DNA from: TMED23 sp964566055
GTDB taxonomy: Bacteria; Pseudomonadota; Alphaproteobacteria; Rhodospirillales; UBA2165
Assembly (NCBI GenBank): GCA_964566055.1
Contig: CAZMHI010000005.1
Span: forward strand, 1 to 64,000
Length of the DNA stretch: 64,000 nt
Direction of reading: 5' to 3'
Made by a program: the position numbers and the translations under genes
Notes under the pieces: model-generated
Database searches by the model: none
What the model was told of the DNA's origin: nothing
Seen by the model: only the letters and a program-made list of their open reading frames with translations
Shown: piece after piece, positions 34,722-44,178 of the stretch
Position numbering within the stretch: the first letter of the stretch is position 1
Layout of the letters: each line of letters begins with the position of its first letter

Positions 34722-35254
34722 TGATTTCAACTGCCTATGCTGCTTCAGGGGCGGCGGCCGGACAAGAGGCATTTTATGACAGCCCGACATTTTGGGTTGC
34801 GCTATCATTTGTTATTTTTGTCCTGCTTTTAGCCAAACCGATGTGGAAGTTTGTCACTGCAGCCTTGGACAAGAAAATCGATGAAATTGAAGCATCGATA
34901 GAAGAAGCGACAAAACTGCGGGAAGAAGCGCAGGATTTACTCGCCGGCTATAAACGCAAAATCGCAGACGCTGAAAAAGAAGCCGAAGATATTGTCGGCC
35001 AAGCCCGTGAGGAAGCTCAAGCGCTTAAAAACCGCATGACTGCTGATCTTGAAGCTTCATTGGAACGCCGGGAAAAATTGGCGATGGATCGCATTGCGCA
35101 AGCTGAAACGGATGCAACCACAGAAGTCCGGGCCATGACCGCGGATATTGCCCTGGCAGCCACCCGACAATTGCTGGTCGATAATGCTAAAGATGCAAAA
35201 GCTGATGAACTGATCGACGGCGCAATAAAGGAATTACCGGAAAAGCTGAATTAA
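34721..35254 (+). CDS. atpF: F0F1 ATP synthase subunit b
   Basis: A 177-residue peripheral-stalk subunit with a single N-terminal membrane helix (PTFWVALSFVIFVLLLAKPM, about residues 22-41) and a long charged coiled coil (KKIDEIEASIEEATKLREEA). It forms a heterodimer with b'. It overlaps the b' stop by one base and is the last gene of the F0 operon, followed by a clear terminator. The F1 genes are not in this window, as usual for the group. Confidence 0.95.
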   Translation: MISTAYAASGAAAGQEAFYDSPTFWVALSFVIFVLLLAKPMWKFVTAALDKKIDEIEASIEEATKLREEAQDLLAGYKRKIADAEKEAEDIVGQAREEAQALKNRMTADLEASLERREKLAMDRIAQAETDATTEVRAMTADIALAATRQLLVDNAKDAKADELIDGAIKELPEKLN

Positions 35255-35282
35255 GCAAGCTTAACAGGGTACCTTTTCAAAA

Positions 35283-35317
35283 GGCGGCTGCAGACAAATT
35301 CTGCACCGTCTTTTTTT
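35283..35317 (+). terminator. Rho-independent terminator of the F0 operon
   Basis: CGG-C-TGCAGA (one bulged C) pairs with TCTGCACCG across a short AT loop, followed by TCTTTTTTT. It lies 29 bases past the atpF stop. Confidence 0.85.
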
Positions 35318-35401
35318 CTACCCAAAAAACTTCAGCCTATTGCAGCCATTTCCACTTTTCGGCATAATTGATATAGTTTCCACAACTGCAAAGACAGTGC
35401 C

Positions 35402-36061
35402 ATGAATAGCTTATTGGCAATCACAGCCCTATTACTGATGACAGTATTTGGTCCGGTGAGCCATGCGGCGGATGCTCCGTCGGCAATTGTTGAAGATATT
35501 TCAGGTTCGAGCAATTCAGTTCAATTTATGGACTACCTCACGCCCGGCAGAAAAATCAAAATTGGCCACGGCAATCGTATCATCATTGGCTATTTGCAAA
35601 GCTGTGTCCGGGAAACAATTGCTGGCGGGCAGATTACCATCGGCCAAAAACAAAGCATCGTCGTCGGTGGCAAAGTCACTCGAGAGCGGGTCGAATGCGA
35701 TGGCGGCAACTTGCAGAATTTAACCGCCAAAGGGTCCGGCAGCGCCGTCACGGTCTTTCGTGCCAAGCCGGGCGGCAAATCCAAATTACCGCGATCTCAG
35801 TTGACGATCTATGGCACGACGCCATTCGTTTCCTTATCGGCCAAAATATCGAAACTCAATGTCACGCGTCTTGATAAGAAATCGCAACCAATCGCCATAA
35901 AAGTCGATGGTGATATCAGTGATTTTGCCAAGCACAAAGTACAGCTTAGCCCGGGTGGTCTTTACCGCATTAAGGCAGGTACAAAAAGTTTGGTCTTCTC
36001 GGTTGATCCTTTGGCAGAGGATACCAGCATCTCGCTATTACAAAGACTGATTAAACTTTAA
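35402..36061 (+). CDS. Secreted FecR-like protein paired with a CHASE2 cyclase
   Basis: A 219-residue protein with a signal peptide (LLAITALLLMTVFGPVSHAA). The first mature half has a FecR-type strand pattern: LTPGRKIKIGHGNRIIIGYL, the Cys-containing SCVRETIAGGQITIGQKQS and GGKVTRERVECDGG. The two cysteines may form a disulfide in the periplasm. It ends three bases before the CHASE2 cyclase, so the pair are co-translated; such pairs suggest the small protein is the periplasmic partner of the CHASE2 sensor. The exact role is unknown. Confidence 0.65.
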   Translation: MNSLLAITALLLMTVFGPVSHAADAPSAIVEDISGSSNSVQFMDYLTPGRKIKIGHGNRIIIGYLQSCVRETIAGGQITIGQKQSIVVGGKVTRERVECDGGNLQNLTAKGSGSAVTVFRAKPGGKSKLPRSQLTIYGTTPFVSLSAKISKLNVTRLDKKSQPIAIKVDGDISDFAKHKVQLSPGGLYRIKAGTKSLVFSVDPLAEDTSISLLQRLIKL

Positions 36062-36064
36062 TAC

Positions 36065-38197
36065 ATGTTCAATAAAACTATTCTTGCCGGGCTCGTCGCC
36101 GCACTCATTTCAACAACAGCCCTACTGACACCGGCGACCGACCGCCTGCATGGTCTTTCGCTCGACAGTCTACATTGGTTGCGGCATATATTTTTCACAC
36201 CTGAGCCCAATCCAGCAGATTCGCCCGCTGTGGTTATCGTAATTGATGAAGAAACCTATCGCCGGGAGCCTTTTCGAAACCTGCCCAAAGTAATGTGGAG
36301 CAAACAGCTTGCCCAAATTATCAACGCTGTCGTAAACGCTAAGGCGAAAGTCATCGGTCTCGATATAATTCTGCCAACCTCTGTTGAAAAGCACATCAGA
36401 GGCTTTGACCGTGACCTCCTGGTCTCTATGCGCCGGGCCAGCCAGCAAAATAAGATTGTCCTCGGCAAAGTTCAGCACCAAGCCAAGCCGATTGCTCCTC
36501 ACGCCGGTCAAAGTTTCGCCGTTGGCCATCACAAAAATATCCGGGTGGTTAATATTGATGAAGATGTAGATGGCACCATCCGGCGCCTACCGCTTACGGT
36601 TCAAGCGAGCGACCTAAAGAAAGGTATACGCGAAGAACCGGTGATGGCGGTGGAGCTAGCCGCCCGGGCTGTGAAGCAAGCACCAGCCGTCACCTCTACG
36701 GGGGCGTTACAATTTGGTGGAAAGACAGTGCGCGGCACGAAAAACAATCAAATGACGCTTAATTTTGCCGGCGGCAGCCAAGCTATCCCCGCCTACTCCT
36801 TCGCCGATATATTCGCCTGCATCCAAAAAGGTGACACGAGCTTTATTGAGAAAAATTTCAAAGACAAAGTTATTCTTATCGGTACGGCTTTGGATGAAGA
36901 GGACCGCCGCCTCACCTCGAAAAGATTTATCACCGGGCCTGAAAATTTTACTCATGATGCCCGGTGCCACTACCCGGTGGCAAAAGATATATATCGGGCT
37001 GAATTGGTGCGGGATTCCATTCCCGGAGTGTTTATCCATGCGACAGCGGTTAACAATATTCTGCGCAATAACGCCCTGAGCGAGTTAACAAACATAGTCA
37101 ATGCCGCGATTATTTTTGTAATAGCGCTTTTTGCCGCTTTTTTTACCTTGAGTTATCCGCCCATTAGAGCGGGAATTCTGGCGACGGGCTTAGGACTGCT
37201 TTGGCTGGTGCTGGCAACTTCGGCGTTTGATGCAGGATATGCTGCAACATTAATTGATCCCATACTCGCTGCAGCCCTGACGTTCGCTCTCTTGCTCGGC
37301 TATCGCTTTACAGTTTCAGACAAAGATAAGCGCTATATCAAAAAAGTTTTTTCCTATTATCTGCCGCCTACGGTTATTGAGAAAATGACCGCCAGTGACA
37401 CTCTGCCGACACTTGGCGGGGAAGCGAAGGAAGTGACCATATTGTTTTCCGATATTGCCGGTTTTTCCGCGCTGTCAGAGAATCTAAGCGCCAGTGACGT
37501 CGCTACATTCTTGAACGATTATCTTTCCGAAATGTCGGATATCCTGGAGTCCTATGGCGCCTTTATCGAAAAATTTGTCGCCGATGAGATCACGGCGGTC
37601 TTTGGCGCGCCTATGGATGACCGCGAGCATGCCCTGCACGCTGTTCAGGCAGCGCTGGCTTGTCAGGAACGGCTTAATCAAATGCAGGGCGCTTTTGGTC
37701 TGCCCGCAGACCGCAAACTTGCAGCCAGGACCGGTATTAACAGTGGTGAAATGCTGGTCGGTAATATCGGCTCGCACCGCCGCTTTACTTATGCGGCCAT
37801 GGGGGATGCCGCCAATTTGGGCTCCCGGCTGGAAGGCGCCAATAAATTTTATGGCTCGGAAATTATGGCCGGCGAACGCACGGTAGAACTTTGTGGGTCG
37901 TCAATTTTATTTCGAGAACTGGATTCGATTGTGGCTATGGGCCGGGAAAATCCTGTAGCGGTTTTCGAGCCACTTGGTGAAATTGCCGAAGTCTCTGCTG
38001 ACAAATTAACACTCAAACAAGAATACGAAAAAGCGCTGACGCTCTACCGGACCGGAGATTTTTCTAGGGCGCGCGTCATCTTTGAAGCCTTGATGACGGA
38101 TGATTTTGTTTCTGCAGTTATGTCGGAACGCTGCCTCAACCTCCTCGCCATGCCGCCGGAAAATTGGGATGGCAGTTTTGAGCTGAGTAGTAAGTAG
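36065..38197 (+). CDS. CHASE2-domain adenylate/guanylate cyclase
   Basis: A 710-residue sensor-cyclase. The order is an N-terminal membrane segment (~7-25), a periplasmic CHASE2 domain (~35-335, with VVIVIDEETYRREPF at the start and VFIHATAVNNILRNNALSEL at the end), three closely spaced membrane helices (~343-420), and a class III cyclase domain (~450-640). The two metal-binding aspartates are in ILFSDIAGFSALSENL and KFVADEITAVFGAPMDD; the RTGINSGEMLVGNIGS and YAAMGDAANLGSRLEGANK motifs are complete, so the enzyme should be active. The last ~60 residues are TPR-like. It is convergent with ligA, four bases apart. Confidence 0.92.
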   Translation: MFNKTILAGLVAALISTTALLTPATDRLHGLSLDSLHWLRHIFFTPEPNPADSPAVVIVIDEETYRREPFRNLPKVMWSKQLAQIINAVVNAKAKVIGLDIILPTSVEKHIRGFDRDLLVSMRRASQQNKIVLGKVQHQAKPIAPHAGQSFAVGHHKNIRVVNIDEDVDGTIRRLPLTVQASDLKKGIREEPVMAVELAARAVKQAPAVTSTGALQFGGKTVRGTKNNQMTLNFAGGSQAIPAYSFADIFACIQKGDTSFIEKNFKDKVILIGTALDEEDRRLTSKRFITGPENFTHDARCHYPVAKDIYRAELVRDSIPGVFIHATAVNNILRNNALSELTNIVNAAIIFVIALFAAFFTLSYPPIRAGILATGLGLLWLVLATSAFDAGYAATLIDPILAAALTFALLLGYRFTVSDKDKRYIKKVFSYYLPPTVIEKMTASDTLPTLGGEAKEVTILFSDIAGFSALSENLSASDVATFLNDYLSEMSDILESYGAFIEKFVADEITAVFGAPMDDREHALHAVQAALACQERLNQMQGAFGLPADRKLAARTGINSGEMLVGNIGSHRRFTYAAMGDAANLGSRLEGANKFYGSEIMAGERTVELCGSSILFRELDSIVAMGRENPVAVFEPLGEIAEVSADKLTLKQEYEKALTLYRTGDFSRARVIFEALMTDDFVSAVMSERCLNLLAMPPENWDGSFELSSK

Positions 38198-38201
38198 AGA
38201 A

Positions 38202-40304
38202 TTAACCCTCACCAATCAACTCCAACCATTCCTCTTCGGATAAGATTGTCACACCCAGTTCAGCAGCCTTTTTAGCCTTAGAACCGGCACCGGGCCCGGC
38301 GACAACATAATCGGTTTTCTTGGAGACCGAGCCCGCTACTTTAGCGCCCAGTTGTTCGGCTTTGGCTTTAGCTTCGCCGCGGGTGACGGTTTCGAGCGTG
38401 CCGGTAAAGACGATGGTCTTTCCAACCACCGGCGAGGAGCTGTCATCCAAGACCTCAAAATCTTCAATCGATAGCTCTTTTTCAAAATCATCCAGTAATT
38501 CTTGATTACGGGCTTCATTGAAATAGGTGATAAGGTCATTAGCCACCGATGGGCCCACGCCATCGATATTATTTAGATCGCTCAAGGCGTCCGAGCCGAT
38601 CACCGAAGCGTCTTTCATTGCCTGACGTAAGGCGCCGATGGAAATATATTGCTTTGCCAGCAGCCGCGCATTGGCCTGACCGATCTGGCGGATACCGAGC
38701 GCATAAATAAACCGCTCAAGCGGGACTGTGCGACGCTCCTCAATTGCCGCCAGAAGATTATCGACCGATTTATCACCCCAGCCTTCCCGGGTTTTTAGAT
38801 CAGCTTCATGGTTACGTAGCCGAAAAATATCAGCCGGTGTTGTGATCAGACCTTCATCAAAAAACACCTCGACATGTTTGCTGCCGAAACCTTCAATATC
38901 GAAGGCTCCGCGGGAAACAAAATGCTTGAAGCGCTCAACCACTTGCGCCGGACAAATTGCTCCACCGGTACAGCGGCGTACGGCCTCATCTTCATCACGC
39001 ACCGCATCTGAGCCGCAAATCGGGCATTTGGTGGGGTACTTAAATTTCTTTGACCCCTTTGGCCGCTTTTCAAGCACGACTTCAACAACTTGCGGGATAA
39101 CGTCACCGGCGCGCTGGATCACCACTGTATCGCCAACTCTGATATCCTTGCGGGCGATTTCATCTTCATTGTGCAGCGTGGCGTTAGAGACCACCACACC
39201 ACCGACCGTGACCGGTTCCAGCTTGGCAACTGGGGTCAACGAACCCGTTCGCCCCACCTGAATATCAATCTCGTTAATAATGGTTTGCGCTTTTTCTGCT
39301 GGAAATTTATGGGCCACTGCCCAGCGCGGCGCGCGGCTGACAAAACCCAGCCGCTCCTGCCAGTCAAGCCGGTTTACTTTGTAGACAACGCCATCAATAT
39401 CATAATCAAGCCCAGCGCGTTTTTCGGATATCTCATTGTAAGCGGCCAATAGCGCATCAAGATCGCCGCAAATCTGTGTTAGCTCGTTAACCTGAAACCC
39501 CCAGGCTTTAAGCTGCTCAAAAAATTCCCATTGGGTATCGCCAATTTGTTCACTCAGTTCTCCCCAGGCATAGGCAAACATTTTCAACGGCCGCGACGCC
39601 GTGATGGTCTCATCAAGTTGGCGCAGTGATCCGGCGGCTGCATTTCTTGGATTAGCGAAAATTTTCTCACCGGCTTCTTCCTGGCGTTGATTTAGCTCGG
39701 CGAAATCGGATTTCGAGAGAAAGACTTCACCCCGCACTTCAACCACGTCCGGCACATTGCCTTTTAATTCAAACGGTAAATCCTTAAAGGTTTTTAGATT
39801 GGCGGTGACATCCTCTCCAACCGAGCCGTCGCCCCGGGTCGCTGCGGACACAAATTTTCCTTTTTCGTAGCGAAGCGAAATCGAAAGGCCATCGATCTTA
39901 GGTTCCGCAACCATTTCAAGCGGAATGCTTTCATCATCGGTTAGCTCTTTTAAAAACCGTCTGATGCCACCGAGAAAATCTTCTAAATCATCTTCTGAAA
40001 ATACATTGCCCAAGGACAGCATCGGCCGGGCGTGAGTGACCTTTGAAAAACCCCTGCCGGGTGCAGCACCGACCCGTTTAGATGGACTATCTTCACGTAT
40101 CAAATGGGGAAAGGCGGCTTCAATTTCCAGATTGCGAGATCGTAAGGCATCATACTCGCCATCAGACAGTACAGGTGCGTCGTCTCGATAATAGGCTTTG
40201 TCGTGAGATGTTATTTCATCTGATAAGTCTTTAAGCTCGGCGCCGGCTTCCAGATCGGTTAAGTCTTCAACTGGTGTCTTTTCACTCGATTTTTTCTTGG
40301 TCAT
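38202..40304 (-). CDS. ligA: NAD-dependent DNA ligase LigA
   Basis: A 700-residue enzyme that seals nicks in replication and repair using NAD. The adenylated lysine is in AEPKIDGLSISLRYEKG near residue 128. The order is Ia and adenylation domain, OB fold, a four-Cys zinc finger (CPICGSDAV...RRCTGGAICPAQ), helix-hairpin-helix repeats (GVGPSVANDLITYF) and a C-terminal BRCT domain (KTIVFTGTLETVTRGEAKA). Its ATG overlaps the recN stop by four bases, so it is translated with recN. Confidence 0.98.
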   Translation of the reverse strand: MTKKKSSEKTPVEDLTDLEAGAELKDLSDEITSHDKAYYRDDAPVLSDGEYDALRSRNLEIEAAFPHLIREDSPSKRVGAAPGRGFSKVTHARPMLSLGNVFSEDDLEDFLGGIRRFLKELTDDESIPLEMVAEPKIDGLSISLRYEKGKFVSAATRGDGSVGEDVTANLKTFKDLPFELKGNVPDVVEVRGEVFLSKSDFAELNQRQEEAGEKIFANPRNAAAGSLRQLDETITASRPLKMFAYAWGELSEQIGDTQWEFFEQLKAWGFQVNELTQICGDLDALLAAYNEISEKRAGLDYDIDGVVYKVNRLDWQERLGFVSRAPRWAVAHKFPAEKAQTIINEIDIQVGRTGSLTPVAKLEPVTVGGVVVSNATLHNEDEIARKDIRVGDTVVIQRAGDVIPQVVEVVLEKRPKGSKKFKYPTKCPICGSDAVRDEDEAVRRCTGGAICPAQVVERFKHFVSRGAFDIEGFGSKHVEVFFDEGLITTPADIFRLRNHEADLKTREGWGDKSVDNLLAAIEERRTVPLERFIYALGIRQIGQANARLLAKQYISIGALRQAMKDASVIGSDALSDLNNIDGVGPSVANDLITYFNEARNQELLDDFEKELSIEDFEVLDDSSSPVVGKTIVFTGTLETVTRGEAKAKAEQLGAKVAGSVSKKTDYVVAGPGAGSKAKKAAELGVTILSEEEWLELIGEG

Positions 40305-41986
40305 TGCGCGGCCTCAACGCGCTCAGCTGCCCCCAACAAGCTTTGGGCCGCCGCCCGCGCCTCCTCGGTGATTTTAGCGCCAGAGAGCATACGGGCGATC
40401 TCTTCGGTGCGGATGTCACCGGAAAGCTCCCCGACTTCAGTGACATTACCGTCATTGTTACCGGTTTTACTGATCTGCCAGTGAGCATTGCCGCGCGCCG
40501 CCACCTGCGGAGAGTGCGTCACCACCAGCACTTGAACGTCTTCGGCCAGGCGCGCCAGTCGATCACCAACGGCTGCCGCCGCTGCTCCCCCGATACCGGC
40601 ATCAACTTCATCAAAGATCAAAGTCGGTACTGCATCAGCGTCCGCCAGCACCACTTTGAGCGCCAGCATAATCCTGGCCAACTCACCACCGGAGGCCACT
40701 TTGTGGATCGGCCCAGCTGCTGTGTTGGGATTGGTCTTAACTTCAAAGGAAACATACTCGCAGCCGAATTCATTCCAATCCGGCTCCTCCAAGGGATCAA
40801 GCCGCGTTGAAAAAATAGCTGCTTCCAGTTTTAGCGGCGGCAATTCCTGGGTGACTGCTTTATCTAATTGACCTGCGACCTTTTTGCGCGCTGCCGTGAG
40901 CTTTTTAGCTGCCGCAACATATTCCGATTTAGTGGTCTCAACTTGTTTGGCCAATTTATCCAGATTGCCGGCTCCATCGGTCAATACAGCGAGTTGCTCT
41001 TGCATATCTTTTAATAATTCAGAGAGTGCCTCGACTTCAACGTTGTGTTTGCGGGCCAAGCCCCGCATGGCAAAGAGACGTTCCTCAATACGCTCCAATT
41101 CCGCTGGATCAAGTTCCATCACACCCGATACCCGCTCCAATTCAGCAATCCCCTCCGTAGCTTCAAGGAGAGCACGCTCCAGCGAGGCCACTGCTTCATC
41201 AAACTGACCGCCGGCTTTGTCCGCCACCCGTTCAACTTTTTGCAGCGCCGAGCGTAGCGTGCTTTCAACACCATTGCCTTCATTTAAATCGTTAAAGGCC
41301 TCCTGCAGGCTTTCGATCAATTGCTCGGCGTTCATTAATATGCTGCGTTTTCCGGCGAGTTCCGCTTCTTCATTTTTTTGCGGATCAAGGGCCTGCAATT
41401 CATCGACAGCATGACGGAGAAATTCTTCATCACGCTTGGCTTTTTCAACATTGGCTTTGGCTTTTTCGTAAAGCGCGACAGCGCTGCGCCATTTCTGATA
41501 ATTTCCGGCGACGCGCTCAAGCAAATTGTCATAACTGCCAAAAGCATCGACAAAGCGGCGATGACTGGCCGGGTCAAGCAGACCGTGGGTTTCCAATTGG
41601 CCGTGGACCTCAACCAAAGCTTCCCCAATTTGGCGCAACAGAGAGACACTGACCGGCTGATCATTGATAAAGGCGCGGGAGCGGCCATCCTTTGACAGCA
41701 GACGCCGCAAGACCAAGTTACTGCCGCCTTCGATACCGTGCTCATCCAGCAGAGCTTCAATAATTTTATTGTCTGTAAGTTCAAACTCAGCCGTCACCGC
41801 ACTCTGATCCGCACCTTGGCGGATGAGATCACTGTCGGCACGCATGCCGATGGCCAAGCCAAGTGCATCCAAGAGGATCGACTTGCCTGACCCGGTTTCG
41901 CCCGTGAGCACACCCAAGCCACCTGCGAATCCCAAATCCAAGCACTCAATCAATACGACATTGCGGATGGATAGAGTGCGAAGCAT
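40301..41986 (-). CDS. recN: DNA repair protein RecN
   Basis: A 561-residue SMC-like ATPase acting in double-strand break repair. Walker A is LTGETGSGKSILLDALGLAI near residue 28; a coiled coil spans about 160-370; the C-terminal head has the signature region KVASGGELARIMLALKVVL and Walker B TLIFDEVDAGIGGAAAAAVG. It overlaps ligA by four bases and lies 43 bases downstream of bamD; recN-ligA next to lpxC-bamD is a common alphaproteobacterial order. Confidence 0.97.
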   Translation of the reverse strand: MLRTLSIRNVVLIECLDLGFAGGLGVLTGETGSGKSILLDALGLAIGMRADSDLIRQGADQSAVTAEFELTDNKIIEALLDEHGIEGGSNLVLRRLLSKDGRSRAFINDQPVSVSLLRQIGEALVEVHGQLETHGLLDPASHRRFVDAFGSYDNLLERVAGNYQKWRSAVALYEKAKANVEKAKRDEEFLRHAVDELQALDPQKNEEAELAGKRSILMNAEQLIESLQEAFNDLNEGNGVESTLRSALQKVERVADKAGGQFDEAVASLERALLEATEGIAELERVSGVMELDPAELERIEERLFAMRGLARKHNVEVEALSELLKDMQEQLAVLTDGAGNLDKLAKQVETTKSEYVAAAKKLTAARKKVAGQLDKAVTQELPPLKLEAAIFSTRLDPLEEPDWNEFGCEYVSFEVKTNPNTAAGPIHKVASGGELARIMLALKVVLADADAVPTLIFDEVDAGIGGAAAAAVGDRLARLAEDVQVLVVTHSPQVAARGNAHWQISKTGNNDGNVTEVGELSGDIRTEEIARMLSGAKITEEARAAAQSLLGAAERVEAAQ

Positions 41987-42029
41987 GGGTGTCGAAATTT
42001 CCGTATCTAAATAAAGGGGTTAAAAAATA

Positions 42030-42833
42030 TTACTCAAAAGGCCAATACCACCGGCTCGCTTTTGCCTTAGGCCGGACCGATTTACCTTCAACGATCTCAT
42101 AAGAGTCGATATACCATTCGCTGCCGGGAAAATTATGGCCTAAAACAGCAGCCGTCTTCTTCGCCTCAGCAACCAACCCCAAGGACAAATAGGATTCGGT
42201 CAAGCGATGCAAGGCTTCCGGCACATGGGGCGTTGTCTGGTATTGATCGATGACTTTTTTATAGCGATTAATAGCACCCAAAAACTGCCCCTGGTTTTCA
42301 TAATAGCGGCCAATTTCCATTTCTTTACCTGCCAGATGATCGCGGGTGAGATCAATTTTCAGCGCCGCATCCCGGGAATATTTACTATTGGGAAAGCGGG
42401 TGACAATTTCATTAAGCGACTTCAACGCCAATTGGGTCATTTTCTGATCCCGGCCAACATCAGAAATCTGCTCATAATAGGACAGCGATTTTAGATAATA
42501 AGCATAGGGCACGTCACGGTTTGAAGGATGAATTTGAATAAACCGGTCTAAGGCAATAATCGCATCGTCGTAATCATTATTCTGATAGTAGCTATAGGCG
42601 GACATAAGTTGCGCCTTGGTCGCCCAAACCGAATAGGGATGCTGGCGGTCAACTTCGGCAAAAGCCTTAGCAGCAATTTCATACTCGCCCTCTTCCAACT
42701 GCGCAATCGCCTGATTATACAAGCGTTCGACAGGGGCTTCTTTATAGGTATCTTCCTCGGCTGCACAGGCGGCAAGCATCACGGTAATAACAAATACCAT
42801 CAACACCTGAATTGGTCGTTTCGTGCGATTCAT
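42030..42833 (-). CDS. bamD: Outer membrane assembly lipoprotein BamD
   Basis: An outer-membrane lipoprotein of the BAM complex, which inserts beta-barrel proteins. I start at the ATG at 42833 (MNRTKRPIQVLMVFVI), giving about 267 residues; the longer frame to 42896 adds a non-signal-like head. The signal ends in the lipobox LAAC, with the modified Cys followed by AAEED. The mature part is five TPR-like repeats, e.g. LYNQAIAQLEEGEYEIAAKA, NNDYDDAIIALDRFIQIHP and GAINRYKKVIDQY. It ends in WYWPFE. The strong lpxC terminator upstream means bamD has its own promoter. Confidence 0.93.
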   Translation of the reverse strand: MNRTKRPIQVLMVFVITVMLAACAAEEDTYKEAPVERLYNQAIAQLEEGEYEIAAKAFAEVDRQHPYSVWATKAQLMSAYSYYQNNDYDDAIIALDRFIQIHPSNRDVPYAYYLKSLSYYEQISDVGRDQKMTQLALKSLNEIVTRFPNSKYSRDAALKIDLTRDHLAGKEMEIGRYYENQGQFLGAINRYKKVIDQYQTTPHVPEALHRLTESYLSLGLVAEAKKTAAVLGHNFPGSEWYIDSYEIVEGKSVRPKAKASRWYWPFE

Positions 42834-42945
42834 ACGAATTTTAATCCTAATTTCCGCCGTAAAATTGTTAGCTTTAAACTGGCTTGAATATATCATTTTC
42901 CGCCAATTTGTCTGCTCAAATCTAGTGTCTGATCTCTAAAAGACG

Positions 42946-42978
42946 AAAAAAAACCGGCTCTCTTAAAAAACCGGTTTT
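42946..42978 (-). terminator. Rho-independent terminator after lpxC
   Basis: On the minus strand AAAACCGG (42978-42971) pairs with CCGGTTTT (42957-42950), and the T run continues through eight T bases in all. It lies 22 bases past the lpxC stop and separates the dcw-lpxC region from bamD-recN-ligA. Confidence 0.85.
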
Positions 42979-43000
42979 AAATCAAACTATTTGCGGAATA

Positions 43001-44008
43001 TTAAGCGGTTGCCGCAGCTAAACTTACAATTTCTGCCTCTTTGGCAACAAGATCAGCATCATCAAGCGAATCATCTTCGCTCAGGTCGACGTAGCGCCAG
43101 GCTGATTGATCAGCAAATAGTGCGCGCAGCAACTGATTGGTTAAAGCATGCCCTGACCGAACGCCTTTAAAGCTGCCCATTATCATGCCACCGGATAAAT
43201 ACAGATCACCAACCGCATCAAGTACTTTGTGGCGGACAAATTCATCGTCGTAGCGCAAGCCGTCTTCGTTGAGAACTTTGTCACCTTCAACGATAACCGC
43301 GTTATCCAAGGAGCCCCCAAGGCCCAATCCGGCAGCCTGGAGTTGCTCAACTTCATGCATAAAGCCAAAGGTGCGAGCGCGGGCGACTTCTTTTTTGAAT
43401 GTACCATTGATCATGGTGACGGTAATGGCCTGCTTAGCGACAATTTCGCTGTCGAAATCGATCTCAAAACCAACCGAGAAGGTATCACTGGGAACAATTT
43501 CAGCCATTTTATCGCCGATCTCGACCCGAATGGGTTTAAGAATTTCAATCACCTGACGCGGCGCATCCTGTTCCTGCAATCCTGCACATTCAATGAGGAA
43601 AACAAAAGGCTGCGCGCTGCCATCCATAACGGGAACTTCAGGACCATTGACGTCGACATAGACATTGTCGACATGGCAGCCCGCCAATGCGGCCATAAGA
43701 TGTTCTACGGTCGATATCGTGACGCCATCGTCATTGCCTAGGGTCGTGCACATACGCGTATCGACAACATTATCCCAACTGGCGGCAATTTCTTTAGAAC
43801 CGGGAATATCTGTGCGCCGGAAAACAATGCCGGTATTGGCTTCAGCAGGCCGTAGCGTGAGCGAAACTTTCTCGCCGCTGTGAAGGGCGATACCAACGCA
43901 ATTCATTGTTCTGAGAAGTGTTTTCTGTTTGAGCGAATTCAGCGCGGGTGCCACGGGTGTAGCAGTATCAAAGTCGCCTGAAATTGTGTCTTGGCCAAGG
44001 TGATTCAT
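43001..44008 (-). CDS. lpxC: UDP-3-O-acyl-N-acetylglucosamine deacetylase LpxC
   Basis: A 335-residue zinc enzyme that carries out the committed step of lipid A synthesis. The zinc-site motif TVEHLMAALAGCHVDNVYVD lies near residue 92, GPEVPVMDGSAQPFVFLIE near 117, and FVRHKVLDAVGDLYLSGGMI near 250 supplies further metal and catalytic residues; RSGHALTNQLLRALF carries the catalytic His. The N-terminal ~28 residues are an extension. It follows ftsZ after 170 bases with stem-loops between them. Confidence 0.97.
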   Translation of the reverse strand: MNHLGQDTISGDFDTATPVAPALNSLKQKTLLRTMNCVGIALHSGEKVSLTLRPAEANTGIVFRRTDIPGSKEIAASWDNVVDTRMCTTLGNDDGVTISTVEHLMAALAGCHVDNVYVDVNGPEVPVMDGSAQPFVFLIECAGLQEQDAPRQVIEILKPIRVEIGDKMAEIVPSDTFSVGFEIDFDSEIVAKQAITVTMINGTFKKEVARARTFGFMHEVEQLQAAGLGLGGSLDNAVIVEGDKVLNEDGLRYDDEFVRHKVLDAVGDLYLSGGMIMGSFKGVRSGHALTNQLLRALFADQSAWRYVDLSEDDSLDDADLVAKEAEIVSLAAATA

Positions 44009-44051
44009 ATTGTCTTTTCTAACTAAGGTGTCCCCAAAATCTGGAGCCTTT

Positions 44052-44123
44052 AGCTTTAGGGTATTGCCCTAAAAAGCTTGAGTACTCCGAGAGTGTTGTA
44101 GCAACGCCCCCGTGAGTACTCAA
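44052..44123. promoter_or_regulatory. Inverted repeats between ftsZ and lpxC
   Basis: Two elements fill this 170-base gap. AGCTTTAGGG (44052-44061) pairs with CCCTAAA..GCT (44067-44078, two-base bulge). Then TTGAGTACTC (44078-44087) and its reverse complement GAGTACTCAA (44114-44123) flank 26 bases; GAGTACTC is itself an 8-base palindrome present twice. There is no T run, so these are not simple terminators; they may be an operator for lpxC or an mRNA processing site. Confidence 0.45.
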
Positions 44124-44178
44124 ATCAACTAATATTGCAAAATGTTACGTCTAAATTCGAGCCGAAAATAATTAACTC

